NCBI GenBank assembly: GCA_036796215.1
Contig: DAIRDJ010000021.1
Location: forward strand, 1 to 41,019
Direction: 5' to 3'
DNA length: 41,019 bases
Source of the DNA: SLRI01 sp036796215
Lineage (GTDB): Bacteria > Pseudomonadota > Alphaproteobacteria > Geminicoccales > Geminicoccaceae
Positions 8,290 to 16,061 of this stretch are shown here, piece after piece (position 1 is the first letter of the stretch; each line of letters starts with the position of its first letter). The notes beneath the pieces are model-generated. The model ran no database searches and had not been told where the DNA came from. It was given only the letters and a program-made list of their open reading frames with translations. The translations under genes were made by a program, and so were the position numbers.

Positions 8290-9078
8290 ATGCGTTTTTC
8301 CAACAAGGTGGTCATCGTCACTGGCGCCGGACGCGGGATCGGGCGGGCTTGTGCCGAGGCCTTTGCGGCCGAGGGGGCGGCGGTCGTCGTCGCCGATATC
8401 GACGCGGATGCCGGCAATGGCACGGCCAATGCCATCAACGCCTCGGCCGGTGCCAGCGGGGGATCGGCAATCTTCGTCGCCTGCGATGTCGGTGATGCGG
8501 CGCAGTGCGGGGCCCTGGTCGATGCGGCACTCGAATGGGGCGGCAGGCTCGACGTGCTCGTCAACAACGCCGCCATCCTCAAGGGTGCCGAGTTCCTCGA
8601 CCTCGCCGAGGCCGATTTCGACGCCGTCCTCCGGGTCAACCTCAAGGGGCCGTTTCTGATGGGCCAGGCGGCGGCCCGCGCCATGGTCGGCAGGACGGCG
8701 CCGGGAGCGATCGTGAACATGTCCTCGATCAACGCCCAGGTCGCCATCCCCAACCAGGTCCCCTATGTGGTCAGCAAGGGCGGCCTCAATCAGCTGACTA
8801 GGCTGATGGCCTTGGCCCTCGCCGACAAAGGTGTCCGGGTGAACGCGGTGGCGCCCGGCTCGATCGCCACCGAGATGCTGCAAGCGGTGATGACCGACGA
8901 GGCAGCCAGGCGCACCATCCTCTCGCGCACGCCGCTGGGTCGCCCTGGCGAACCGGCGGAGGTGGCGCGGGTCGTGCTCTTCCTCGCCAGCGACGAGGCG
9001 AGCTACGTCACCGGCGAGGTGGTGACCGTGGACGGCGGGCGCATGGCCTTGAACTACACCGTCCCGGTGCCCGACTAG
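8290..9078 (+). CDS. SDR family NAD(P)-dependent oxidoreductase
   Basis: 262-residue classical short-chain dehydrogenase. The nucleotide-binding TGAGRGIG is at residues 11-18, and the acidic residue after the second strand (ADIDAD) favours NAD(H). NNAA is at 92-95. The catalytic Ser-Tyr-Lys set is S145/S146, Y159 and K163 (YVVSK). The C-terminal RPGEPAEVARVVLFLASDEASYVTGEVVTVDGG is typical. ATG 8290 has GAGG at 8277-8280 at good spacing; the in-frame upstream start lacks one. With the CoA-transferase and divergent aldehyde dehydrogenase it probably forms a small degradative pathway for an alcohol/ketone/aldehyde substrate (inference). Confidence 0.92.
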   Translation: MRFSNKVVIVTGAGRGIGRACAEAFAAEGAAVVVADIDADAGNGTANAINASAGASGGSAIFVACDVGDAAQCGALVDAALEWGGRLDVLVNNAAILKGAEFLDLAEADFDAVLRVNLKGPFLMGQAAARAMVGRTAPGAIVNMSSINAQVAIPNQVPYVVSKGGLNQLTRLMALALADKGVRVNAVAPGSIATEMLQAVMTDEAARRTILSRTPLGRPGEPAEVARVVLFLASDEASYVTGEVVTVDGGRMALNYTVPVPD

Positions 9079-9231
9079 ACCCCCCGGTCGGCGGGCCCGG
9101 ACGATATGGCCGGTTGACGACACGGCTCGAACCCCGTACCCGAAGCGGTCCGTGAGCCCCGGCCGCTGGCGCCGTGCGCGGCTCGCCTTTCGCGCGATAC
9201 TTCGCCGACACGTATTTTCAAGGAGATGGGC

Positions 9232-9861
9232 ATGGACAAGCCGCTCATGCCGAAAGCCACGGCGGTCTGGCTGATCGACAATACCGGTCTGACCTTCGAC
9301 CAGATCGCCGATTTCTGCGGCCTGCACCCGCTCGAGGTCAAGGGCATCGCCGATGGCGAGGTTGGTGCGGGGATCCGCGGGCTCGACCCGGTCGGCCAGG
9401 GCATGCTGACCCGGGCCGAGGTCGCACGCTGCGAGAAGGACCCCAAGACACGACTGCAGATGGCGAAGTCGGTTGCCGCCACGGTCAAGTCACCAAAGCG
9501 CAAGGAGCCGCGCTACACGCCACTCTCCAAGCGGCAGGACCGTCCCGACGCCATCGCCTGGCTGTTGCGCCACCACCCCGAGATGAGCGATCAGTTGATC
9601 TGCAAGCTGCTCGGCACGACGAAGAACACGGTCCAGGCCGTGCGTGACCGAACCCATTGGAAGAGCCAGGACATTCGCCCCCGCGACCCGGTCCTGTTGG
9701 GCCTGTGCCAACAGATCGAGCTGGATGATGCCATCGCCAAGGCGCAGGCCGAAATGGCGAAGGCCGCCCAGAAGCTGGCTCCCAAGGAGCAGCACGCCGA
9801 GGCCGATCCCGCACCCGAGCCCGTGCATGATCCGGAAATGGCCGAGGATCGCAACGCCTGA
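9232..9861 (+). CDS. trcR: TrcR-type cell cycle transcriptional regulator (DUF1013)
   Basis: 209-residue DUF1013 protein, a family largely confined to Alphaproteobacteria and named TrcR after a Caulobacter cell-cycle regulator. The protein carries TAVWLIDNTGLTFDQIADFCGLHPLEVKGIADGE, a helix-turn-helix-like segment, then DRPDAIAWLLRHHPEMSDQLICKLLGTTKNTVQAVRDRTHW, a second one. It ends with a low-complexity Ala/Glu/Pro tail. AGGAG at 9221-9225 abuts ATG 9226 but sits 6 nt before ATG 9232, which decides the start at 9232. The gene is monocistronic and converges with the minus-strand gene ending at 9894. Confidence 0.9.
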   Translation: MDKPLMPKATAVWLIDNTGLTFDQIADFCGLHPLEVKGIADGEVGAGIRGLDPVGQGMLTRAEVARCEKDPKTRLQMAKSVAATVKSPKRKEPRYTPLSKRQDRPDAIAWLLRHHPEMSDQLICKLLGTTKNTVQAVRDRTHWKSQDIRPRDPVLLGLCQQIELDDAIAKAQAEMAKAAQKLAPKEQHAEADPAPEPVHDPEMAEDRNA

Positions 9862-9873
9862 GGTCCGGTTCGA

Positions 9874-9916
9874 GGGGCGTCGAGAGCCTTCCGTCAGCCG
9901 CTCTCGGCGTTGCCCC
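9874..9916. terminator. Imperfect hairpin between convergent genes (candidate terminator)
   Basis: GGGGC (9874-9878) and GAGAGC pair with GCTCTC and GCCCC (9912-9916) around a roughly 12-nt loop, with internal mismatches. It sits at the convergence of trcR and the 9894-10514 gene and overlaps the end of the latter. No U-tract follows on either strand, so it could be a weak bidirectional terminator or chance pairing in GC-rich DNA. Confidence 0.3.
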
Positions 9917-10514
9917 TGCCGTCCCCGGATGAGCCGTCCTCGGTGACGATCTCGATTCGGGCGGCGCGCCAGTAGCGGGCCGAGAGCAGCCGGCGGTCCT
10001 GGTCGATCAGGTCGGCGATCTCGCGCAACCGGCTGGCGACTCCGCTCGGCAGGGAGCCCGGTCGGACCAGAACACGCAACGCCACGTCGTCGAGCAGCTC
10101 GTGGCGCATCGTGATCTGCGGCGTCGGATCGGCGCCGCTACCGAGATCGCTGTCGATCGTCACGAAGGGCTGCGGCTGGCGGCGCCCGTAATCGTCGAGC
10201 AGCCGCTCCCGCTTGGGGACGGGCTCAGGGCTGGCGACGATGCCAGCCTGCAGAGTCTGCCGCTCGTCGCGCGGCAGGCTGTTGAAGAGAGCTCGGGCGT
10301 GGCGAAGGGCGCCGAGGCGGCCCGAGGCCAAAGCCTTCTTGATCGCGTGATAGAGCAGACTGTCCGCGCCGAGCTGGTCGTGCACGACGGGTCGCAGCTC
10401 CTCGAGAAAGAGGCCGAGGCCCTGCCGCTCGCCCGGATAGCGCTCGCCCGACGGCGACCCTTCCTCAGTCATGTCCTCGACGCTTTCATCCCCGCCACCC
10501 ATCCATCGCCGCAT
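9894..10514 (-). CDS. Hypothetical protein, not recognised
   Basis: 206-residue (or shorter) soluble, charged protein that I do not recognise. There is no signal peptide, membrane segment or known motif. The N-terminal half is helical (LFLEELRPVVHDQLGADSLLYHAIKKALASGRLGALRHARALFNSLP). The C-terminal half holds an RHELLDDVALRVLVRPGSLPSGVASRLREIADLIDQDRRLL segment and an Asp/Gly/Ser tail. Alternative in-frame starts are ATG 10502 and ATG 10472 (MTEEGSPS); none has a good ribosome site. Codon use matches the neighbours. It lies downstream of nth on the same strand, 154 nt away, with a TTTGTTA/TAACAAA dyad in between. Confidence 0.6.
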   Translation of the reverse strand: MRRWMGGGDESVEDMTEEGSPSGERYPGERQGLGLFLEELRPVVHDQLGADSLLYHAIKKALASGRLGALRHARALFNSLPRDERQTLQAGIVASPEPVPKRERLLDDYGRRQPQPFVTIDSDLGSGADPTPQITMRHELLDDVALRVLVRPGSLPSGVASRLREIADLIDQDRRLLSARYWRAARIEIVTEDGSSGDGRGNAESG

Positions 10515-10572
10515 CCAAGATCATTTTCGCGCCGGGCTAGATGCGCACCACGCCGCACGAGTTCTCCTGGTC

Positions 10573-10594
10573 TTTGTTAGCGGACTTTAACAAA
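10573..10594. promoter_or_regulatory. AT-rich 7-bp inverted repeat upstream of the hypothetical gene
   Basis: TTTGTTA (10573-10579) and TAACAAA (10588-10594) form a perfect dyad with an 8-nt spacer, AT-rich in a GC-rich surround. It lies about 60 nt upstream of the minus-strand start at 10514 and about 75 nt downstream of the nth stop. It could be an operator for a dimeric regulator, part of a promoter, or a weak nth terminator. No regulator can be assigned. Confidence 0.4.
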
Positions 10595-10668
10595 TGTGAC
10601 ACCTGGCTCAATCGTGAAAGCGGTGGGGCGGACGCTCCATGGGATGCGGCCCCGGTCACCTCGTTGCT

Positions 10669-11340
10669 TCATTCTGACAGGCGATCGACGCCGTTCTGCT
10701 CGCATAGACCGGCAAGTGGGCAAACGGTGCAGGCCGGTCGACGCGCCCGGCAGCAGCGCTTGCCATGGTTCAAGAGCCACATATGCGCCCCCCAGCGCCA
10801 GCGCTCGGGCACCCGGCCGTCGAGTGCTGCCGCGACCGCCGCTTCGGTCCGGCCGGCGGCGAGGCCGGTGCGGCGGGCGACGCGGAAGACGTGGGTGTCG
10901 ACCGGAATCTCGGGCGAGCCGTAGACGAAGCGCAGCATGATGTCGGCGCATTTCCGCCCGACCCCCGGCAGCGCCATCAGCTCCGGACGGGTCTTCGGCA
11001 CCACCCCGTCGTGGCGGTCGAGCAGCGCCGCACACATCCGCTTCAGGTTCTTGGCCTTTGCGTTGTAGAGCCCAGAGGGCTTGATCAGGGAAGCGATCTC
11101 GGCTTCCGGCAGCGCCAGAATCGCCTCTGGCGTGGCCGCCCGCGCCAAGAGCCGGCGTTTGGCAAGCGCGGTCATGGCATCCCGCGACTGCGCACTCAGC
11201 ATGACCCCCAAGAGGCTCGCGAAGGTGTCGCTGCCGAGCTTGGCATCGATCGCCCGATCCGCAGGCTCCGGTCGGTTCTCCTCGGGTGCCGCAGCCGCCA
11301 GGATGGCAAAGAGCCGGTCGATCTGATCAGCATCGAGCAA
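10669..11340 (-). CDS. nth: Endonuclease III (DNA N-glycosylase/AP lyase)
   Basis: 223-residue Nth that removes oxidised pyrimidines from DNA and nicks the abasic site (base excision repair). The helix-hairpin-helix LPGVGRKCADIML holds catalytic Lys K130; the catalytic Asp is D148 in PVDTHVFRV. The 4Fe-4S cluster ligands C197, C204, C207 and C213 have the canonical C-x6-C-x2-C-x5-C spacing. Length is typical. The start at 11340 gives MLDADQIDRLFAIL, in agreement with the family. It is transcribed on the minus strand, 120 nt downstream of the PA2778-like gene. Confidence 0.95.
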   Translation of the reverse strand: MLDADQIDRLFAILAAAAPEENRPEPADRAIDAKLGSDTFASLLGVMLSAQSRDAMTALAKRRLLARAATPEAILALPEAEIASLIKPSGLYNAKAKNLKRMCAALLDRHDGVVPKTRPELMALPGVGRKCADIMLRFVYGSPEIPVDTHVFRVARRTGLAAGRTEAAVAAALDGRVPERWRWGAHMWLLNHGKRCCRARRPACTVCPLAGLCEQNGVDRLSE

Positions 11341-11460
11341 AGCTGCGGCATCCCCTTTCCATCAATCATGAGCCGACCGGCAGCCCCAGAGGTTCTGCCG
11401 AGCCATCCGAAGCGGCGACCAACCACCACATAGTGTCGGCACGCCGGCGCGCCACGGCCG

Positions 11461-12342
11461 TCAGGAGGCATGGGCGGCAGCCAGCGCATCGGCACGGGCT
11501 CGGGCAGCGGCGGCTTCACGCTCGGCGCCGGTCTCGGCGAGCACGAGAGCGAGGTTCTGCCAGGCGGCCAAGGCTGATGGATGGCGCATCGTTGCCGCGC
11601 GGAAGGCAGCAATCGCGCGGCGCTTGTCGCCGGCGCCATAGGCGGCGTTGCCGAGACCGATCCAGCCGGGCAGGCTGTCTGGCCAGCGAGTCAGGATCGT
11701 CGCATAGGCCGTGGTCGCCGCATCAGCGGCACCGCCCCGCTCGAGCGCACTCGCCGCCTCGAGCACGTCGCGCTCGCCCGCCGTCGCCGGCAGCAGGTCC
11801 GGCGGCAGAACCACGAGTGCCCAGTTGTCGGCCCTTGCCCAGGTCCGGGCGAAGGTCGAAAGCGGCAGCTCGTAATCCTCGGTCCGGCCGGAATGCAGGC
11901 GCAAGGTCCGCGCATCGAGGTCATAGCCGGTGGCGACCGCGTAGTGCCACTGCGGCAGTGGCTGGAGCCCGAGGTTCTGGAAGACCAGGACCGGGTGGCC
12001 GGTGGCGAGCTCGGCCAAGAGGGCTGGCAGGCTGTCGACGGCAACGGCGAGCCGTTCGTAGCGGCGCGCAGCGGCGAGGATGTCGCTCTGCAGCGTCCCC
12101 TGCCGTCCAGGCGTGTAGACAACGGGCACGAGGTCGTCCTGGCGCACCTCGAGGCCGGACCAGGCAAGGGTCATCGCTAATGCTGCTGGGCCGCAGTAAT
12201 AGTCCTCCTGGGCGAAGAACGGCACGTCCGCGACCGCGGCCGCCGCTGGTAGGGCCGCGATGCGCGGATCGTCCGCGGGCGGCAGACCGGGCACCGAGGT
12301 GCAAGCGGCGACGACGGTCAGCAGCAGCGCCGTGGCGATCAT
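11461..12342 (-). CDS. PA2778-type lipoprotein: C39-like cysteine peptidase with TPR repeats
   Basis: 293-residue predicted lipoprotein. A short signal ends in a lipobox (VAAC, C14). A C39-like papain-fold domain follows, with Cys C50 in EDYYCGPAALAMTLAW and His H133 in PQWHYAVATGYD. The last 100 residues form TPR-type helical repeats. Start ATG 12342 was chosen because the signal begins there; the frame is open further upstream but runs into the neighbouring gene. The matching architecture in Pseudomonas (PA2778) is always next to a PA2779-type small membrane protein, as here, with the partner 38 nt upstream. The pair is thought to act at the envelope; the substrate is unknown. Confidence 0.85.
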   Translation of the reverse strand: MIATALLLTVVAACTSVPGLPPADDPRIAALPAAAAVADVPFFAQEDYYCGPAALAMTLAWSGLEVRQDDLVPVVYTPGRQGTLQSDILAAARRYERLAVAVDSLPALLAELATGHPVLVFQNLGLQPLPQWHYAVATGYDLDARTLRLHSGRTEDYELPLSTFARTWARADNWALVVLPPDLLPATAGERDVLEAASALERGGAADAATTAYATILTRWPDSLPGWIGLGNAAYGAGDKRRAIAAFRAATMRHPSALAAWQNLALVLAETGAEREAAAARARADALAAAHAS

Positions 12343-12380
12343 CCTCGCCCGGTCGCTGGCCCGTTTTCCGGCCGCTCGGT

Positions 12381-12788
12381 TCACTTGATGAAGGTGAACA
12401 CGTTGGTGATGCCGGCGATGTCGGTGATGACCAGGACGATGAGCAGGACACCAGCGAAGATCGCCGCTGTCGTCAGCAGGCCTTCGCCTGCCGGCAGCTG
12501 GTCGAGCTGACCCGCGATCGCTTCGATCTCGCTGTCGCTCAGGGCGGCCACCCGCTCGGCGGCCTCGGCCGGGTCGACACCCAGGGCCGCGAGCTGCGCC
12601 TGCACGTCGGCGCGGGAGAGAAAGTTTTGGACCCGCGCTCGCTCGGCGTGGGTGCCGAAGGTCTCGGTGATCACCTGATCGGTCGACACGAGGCCAGCCT
12701 GCAGCGATCCCACGGGAAGGCCGGCCACGAGGAGGAGGGCGATCGCGAGTTGCGCCAAAGAGTTGCGGCTGCGGTCGAAGAGCTTCAT
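12381..12788 (-). CDS. PA2779 family small membrane protein
   Basis: 135-residue envelope protein. A signal or N-terminal anchor (LAQLAIALLLVAGLPVGSLQA) is followed by a helical periplasmic part. This includes the motif VQAQLAALGVDPAEAAERVAALSDSEI and a LDQLPAG stretch. A C-terminal membrane helix (AIFAGVLLIVLVITDIAGI) ends in NVFTFIK. These features, in this order, define PA2779-type proteins. ATG 12788 has a GGAGG ribosome site. It forms a two-gene unit with the cysteine-peptidase lipoprotein and lies 129 nt downstream of the enzyme I gene on the same strand. Confidence 0.85.
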   Translation of the reverse strand: MKLFDRSRNSLAQLAIALLLVAGLPVGSLQAGLVSTDQVITETFGTHAERARVQNFLSRADVQAQLAALGVDPAEAAERVAALSDSEIEAIAGQLDQLPAGEGLLTTAAIFAGVLLIVLVITDIAGITNVFTFIK

Positions 12789-12917
12789 GCGCGTTCCTCC
12801 GATGTGTTGCCCGCAGGATGAACGTCGACGCGACCTTGCACAAGACCATCGAAGGGCCAACCCGCCGACTCGAACGACTGCGGCAGCCGCTGCCGTCGAG
12901 GTGGCGTCGCCGTTCGT

Positions 12918-14534
12918 TCAGCTGGCGTAGCGATTGATCCAGAGCTTGACCCGGCCGAGGGCGGCGGGAGCCACCGAGAGACGCTCGAGGCCGGCGTCGA
13001 GCAGGGCTTCGAGCCCGGCCCTGTCACTCGCCATGTCGCCACAGAGCGAGAGCGGCAGGTTGCGGGCCGCGGCGCTCTCCACGACGAGACGGATCAGCCG
13101 GCGGACCGCCGGATCGAGCGGGTCGGCGAGGTCGGCCACCCGGCCTTCGGCGTCGCGCGCTGCGGCCATGACATATTGCGTGAGATCGTTGGAGCCGATC
13201 GAGGCGAAATCGATCGCCATTGTCTCGAGGGCGAGGGCTGCTGCCGGTGTCTCCACCATGATGCCCAACGGTGGCACTGCAAGCCCGAGCGCGCGGGCCT
13301 CGGCGTCGAGGAGCGCACGCGCCTCGTCGACCTCGGCAGCGCGGCTGACCATCGGCAGCATGATCGACAGAGGGCCGTGCGCCGCAGCGCGGATCGCGGC
13401 TCGCAGCTGTGGTTGGAAAAGCTCGGGCCGGGCGAGGCAGAGGCGAATACCACGCAGCCCCAAAAAAGGGTTGGCCTCGAGCGGCAGCTCCAGGGCCTCG
13501 AGCGGCTTGTCGCCGCCGATATCGAGGGTGCGCAGGACGAGCGGCCGGCCGCCGAGCCGTTCGAGCAGACGGCGATAGACCCGAAACTGCGTCTCCTCGT
13601 CGGGCAGGTCGGACCGGCCCATGAACAGGAACTCGGTGCGCAAGAGGCCGACACCGTCGCCCGCCCGCAAGAGATCGTCGGGCACCGCGTCCGGGTCGTC
13701 GACATTGATCATGACCGCGATTGGCCGCCCGGCTCCGGTGATCGCCGGGGCCGCGACGCAGCGGGCAGCCGCTGCCGCTTCGGCCCTGGCCTCGGCGAGG
13801 TGCCCGGCATAGTGGGCAAGCGTGGCCTCGCTCGGCGCCACGACCAGCCTGCCGGTCTCCGCATCGAGCACGGCCTCGCCCGCACCCGGCTCGATCGGAC
13901 CGAGCCCGACCAGGAGCGGGACGCCGCGGGCACGCGCCAGCATGGCCACGTGACTGGCGGCATTGCCGCCCGAGAGCGCTGCGCCGCCCAGCGCTGGCCA
14001 ATCCAGTGCCAGAAAGCGGCTGGGGGTGAGGTCCTTGGCAATCACCACCGCCCTCTCGGGCAGCGACGGGTCGAGCTCAGCACCGCCGGCGAGCCCCAGC
14101 AGCACACGATCTCGCAAGTCCTCGAGGTCGGCGGCGCGCGCCCGGAAATAGGCGTCGTCGTCACCGGCGAAGACGGCGATCTGGGCGGCGAGGGTCGCCT
14201 GCCAGGCGGCGGCAGCCGTCTCGCCTTCGGCAATCGCGTCGAAGGCCGCCTCGGCCAGGGCCGGATCGGCCAGCATCTCGAGCTGAAAGCCGAGGATCTC
14301 GGCGGCCATCGCCTCGCCATCGTCCGCCATCAGCGCTTCGACCGCTGCCCCTGCAGTGGCGATTGCGGCCTCGAGGCGACCCCGTTCCTGGGCCGGATCG
14401 ACCGCCGTCGCCTCGGCCGGCTGCTGGCTTGCCCGCACGGGTGTCGGCTCCGGCAGATGAACGAGCGGGCCGATCGCCAGGCCCGGCGACGCGATCCGTC
14501 CGAGATAGTGGCGCTCGGCGGCATGGCCGGCCAA
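12918..14534 (-). CDS. ptsI: Phosphoenolpyruvate-protein phosphotransferase (PTS enzyme I)
   Basis: Enzyme I of about 538 residues; it autophosphorylates from PEP and passes the phosphate to HPr. Active-site H195 is in SGGNAASHVAMLARARGVP. PEP-binding motifs LLRTEFLFM, LDIGGDKPL, NPFLGLRGIR and SIGSNDLTQY are all present, and catalytic C498 is in LCGDMASD. No N-terminal GAF or EIIA/HPr fusion is attached. Start choice: TTG 14534 lies 4 nt after the HPr stop with GAGGAAGG upstream, and the protein then begins near RIASPGLAIGP as in other EIs. The alternative ATG 14603 would overlap HPr by 65 nt. It is the last gene of the Tm-1-like/TIM/DhaM/HPr/EI operon. Confidence 0.92.
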   Translation of the reverse strand: MAGHAAERHYLGRIASPGLAIGPLVHLPEPTPVRASQQPAEATAVDPAQERGRLEAAIATAGAAVEALMADDGEAMAAEILGFQLEMLADPALAEAAFDAIAEGETAAAAWQATLAAQIAVFAGDDDAYFRARAADLEDLRDRVLLGLAGGAELDPSLPERAVVIAKDLTPSRFLALDWPALGGAALSGGNAASHVAMLARARGVPLLVGLGPIEPGAGEAVLDAETGRLVVAPSEATLAHYAGHLAEARAEAAAAARCVAAPAITGAGRPIAVMINVDDPDAVPDDLLRAGDGVGLLRTEFLFMGRSDLPDEETQFRVYRRLLERLGGRPLVLRTLDIGGDKPLEALELPLEANPFLGLRGIRLCLARPELFQPQLRAAIRAAAHGPLSIMLPMVSRAAEVDEARALLDAEARALGLAVPPLGIMVETPAAALALETMAIDFASIGSNDLTQYVMAAARDAEGRVADLADPLDPAVRRLIRLVVESAAARNLPLSLCGDMASDRAGLEALLDAGLERLSVAPAALGRVKLWINRYAS

Positions 14535-14538
14535 GCCT

Positions 14539-14829
14539 TCAGCCTTCCTCGTCGAAATTGCGGGCGACGAGATCGGCGAGCCCGGCGATGGCCGCCGCGG
14601 CACCGCTGCCGATGGCTTCGATCTCGACCTCGGTGCCGGTCTTGAGCTTCAGGCCCATGACCTTGACGATGCTCTTCGCATCGACCCAGTCGCCGTCCGG
14701 CAGGCCGCGCAGCCGGATATCCGCATCGAAGCCCTTGGCGAGCTTGGTGAGCTTGACTGCGGGACGCGCGTGCAGGCCGGTCGGGTGGGTGATGGTCAGC
14801 CGGGTGCTTTCGCTGCTGTCGCCCGGCAT
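14539..14829 (-). CDS. HPr family phosphocarrier protein
   Basis: 96-residue HPr. Phosphorylatable H20 is in HPTGLHARPAVKL, and a serine at the usual regulatory position is S53 (DAKSIVKVMGLKLKTG). The fold length is normal, with a short N-terminal tail. HPr accepts phosphate from enzyme I and would pass it to DhaM, encoded just upstream; their start and stop overlap by 1 nt (TGATG). No EII sugar permease is in the window, which fits a regulatory or dihydroxyacetone-type PTS. HPr kinase is also absent from the window, so use of S53 is unknown. Confidence 0.93.
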   Translation of the reverse strand: MPGDSSESTRLTITHPTGLHARPAVKLTKLAKGFDADIRLRGLPDGDWVDAKSIVKVMGLKLKTGTEVEIEAIGSGAAAAIAGLADLVARNFDEEG

Positions 14830-15215
14830 CAGCCCATCGCCTCGGCTGCCGCCACCACCTCGTCGAGCGGGCTGCCGGAGGAGGCCTCGGTCGCCGCGAT
14901 CACCGCCCCTTCGACGATCGGTGCCGCACAGATCCGCACGTGCGGCCGCTTCGCCTCGTCGAGCATCTCGATCGCCATGTCGCTGTTCATCTCGGCCCCA
15001 CCCAGATCGACCAGGATGGCCACGCCAGCCGGTGACCAGACCCGCTCGATCCCGTCGCGGATGGTCGCGGCATCGATGCCGAGCCCGCCGTCCCGATTGC
15101 CACCGACGCCAGCGCAGACGACATCGTCGCCGACCATCTGCCGCACCATGTCGATCGTGCCCGCCGCCACCTTGGGCGAGTGCGAGACCACGAGGATTCC
15201 GACCTTGTCTGCCAT
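14829..15215 (-). CDS. dhaM: DhaM-type PTS EIIA phosphotransfer subunit
   Basis: 128-residue single-domain protein of the mannose-EIIA-like DhaM family. The phosphorylatable His is H12 in ILVVSHSPKVAAG; other signatures are GGNRDGGLGIDAATI and LVDLGGAEMNSDMAIEML. In known systems DhaM takes phosphate from HPr and regenerates ATP on DhaL, which with DhaK phosphorylates dihydroxyacetone. Here neither dhaK nor dhaL is in the operon or window. The gene starts directly after the TIM-barrel stop (TGAATG) and overlaps HPr by 1 nt. Confidence 0.9.
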   Translation of the reverse strand: MADKVGILVVSHSPKVAAGTIDMVRQMVGDDVVCAGVGGNRDGGLGIDAATIRDGIERVWSPAGVAILVDLGGAEMNSDMAIEMLDEAKRPHVRICAAPIVEGAVIAATEASSGSPLDEVVAAAEAMG

Positions 15216-16061
15216 TCAGCCTGCCTCGTTGCCGAAGCCGAGCGCCTTGAAGGCCTCGACCTGTGCCGTCATTGCCCGCTCCGTCGGCAGGCGCTCCATG
15301 GATGACGCACTATAGAAGCCGTGGCAATGCCGGGTGTGGCCGAGGACGTAGGCGGCATCCTCGGGTGTTGCGATCGGCCCGCCATGGCAGAGGACGAGGA
15401 CGTCCGGGGCGACCCTGAAGGCGGCCTCCGCCCAGGCATCGACCAGAGCCGGGCAATTCTCGAGGCGAACGGCCGTCTCGGCACCGATCGTCCCGCCTGT
15501 GGTGAGGCCCATGTGGGCCACGAGGATGTCGGCCCCGGCCTCGGCCATGGCGACTGCCTCCTCGGCCGAGAAGACATAAGGTGTGGTCAGCAGATCCTGC
15601 GCCCGGGCCGCCCGGACGAGGTCGACCTCGAGGCCATAGCCCATCCCCGTCTCCTCGAGATTGGCGCGGAACGTGCCATCGAAGAGACCCACGGTCGGGA
15701 AGTTCTGAATGCCGGAGAAGCCCATGTCGGCGAGGTCACGCAGGAACTTGTCCCGGAGCATGAAGGGATCGGTGCCGTTGACGCCGGCGAGCACCGGTGT
15801 TCGCTGCACCACCGGCAGCACCTCCTGCGCCTTCTCGACGACGATCTCGTTGGCGTTGCCGTAGGCGAGCAGGCCGGCGAGCGAGCCCCGGCCGGCCATC
15901 CGGTAGCGGCCGGAATTGCAGATCACGATGAGGTCGATCCCGCCCGCCTCCTCGCCCTTGGCGGAAAGCCCGGTGCCGGCCCCGCCGCCGATGATCGGCA
16001 CCCGGCGGCGCTTCATCTCTTGGAATGTCGCGAGCAGGTCCTGGCGGGCGAAGCGGGGCAT
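15216..16061 (-). CDS. Phosphoenolpyruvate hydrolase family protein (TIM-barrel)
   Basis: 281-residue protein of the TIM-barrel family annotated as phosphoenolpyruvate hydrolase or TIM-barrel signal transduction protein. Seen directly: PIIGGGAGTGLSAKGEEAGG, IDLIVICNSGRYRMAGRGSLAGLL, NGTDPFM, GFSGIQNFPTVGLFDG, ILVAHMGLTTGGTIG and VLCHGGPI. It is known as the usual partner of UPF0261/Tm-1-like proteins, and the two are fused in plant and fungal Tm-1-type proteins. The start abuts the Tm-1-like stop (TGAATG). PEP-related chemistry is a family annotation, not something the sequence proves. Confidence 0.85.
   Translation of the reverse strand: MPRFARQDLLATFQEMKRRRVPIIGGGAGTGLSAKGEEAGGIDLIVICNSGRYRMAGRGSLAGLLAYGNANEIVVEKAQEVLPVVQRTPVLAGVNGTDPFMLRDKFLRDLADMGFSGIQNFPTVGLFDGTFRANLEETGMGYGLEVDLVRAARAQDLLTTPYVFSAEEAVAMAEAGADILVAHMGLTTGGTIGAETAVRLENCPALVDAWAEAAFRVAPDVLVLCHGGPIATPEDAAYVLGHTRHCHGFYSASSMERLPTERAMTAQVEAFKALGFGNEAG

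Noticed and set aside
10577..10591. TTAG-N6-TTAAC as a CtrA-like site; also GTTAAC at 4362 and 29009
   Set aside because: The spacing is 6 instead of 7 and the first half-site is imperfect; the other two are single half-sites.
11286..12821. Long plus-strand Arg/Pro-rich open frame over the PA2778/PA2779 genes
   Set aside because: Product is an Arg/Pro/Ala-rich shadow of two recognised genes.
14535..14603. Longer enzyme I start at ATG 14603
   Set aside because: It would overlap HPr by 65 nt and add a Pro/Ser-rich tail before the point where enzyme I proteins normally begin; TTG 14534 has a better placed ribosome site.
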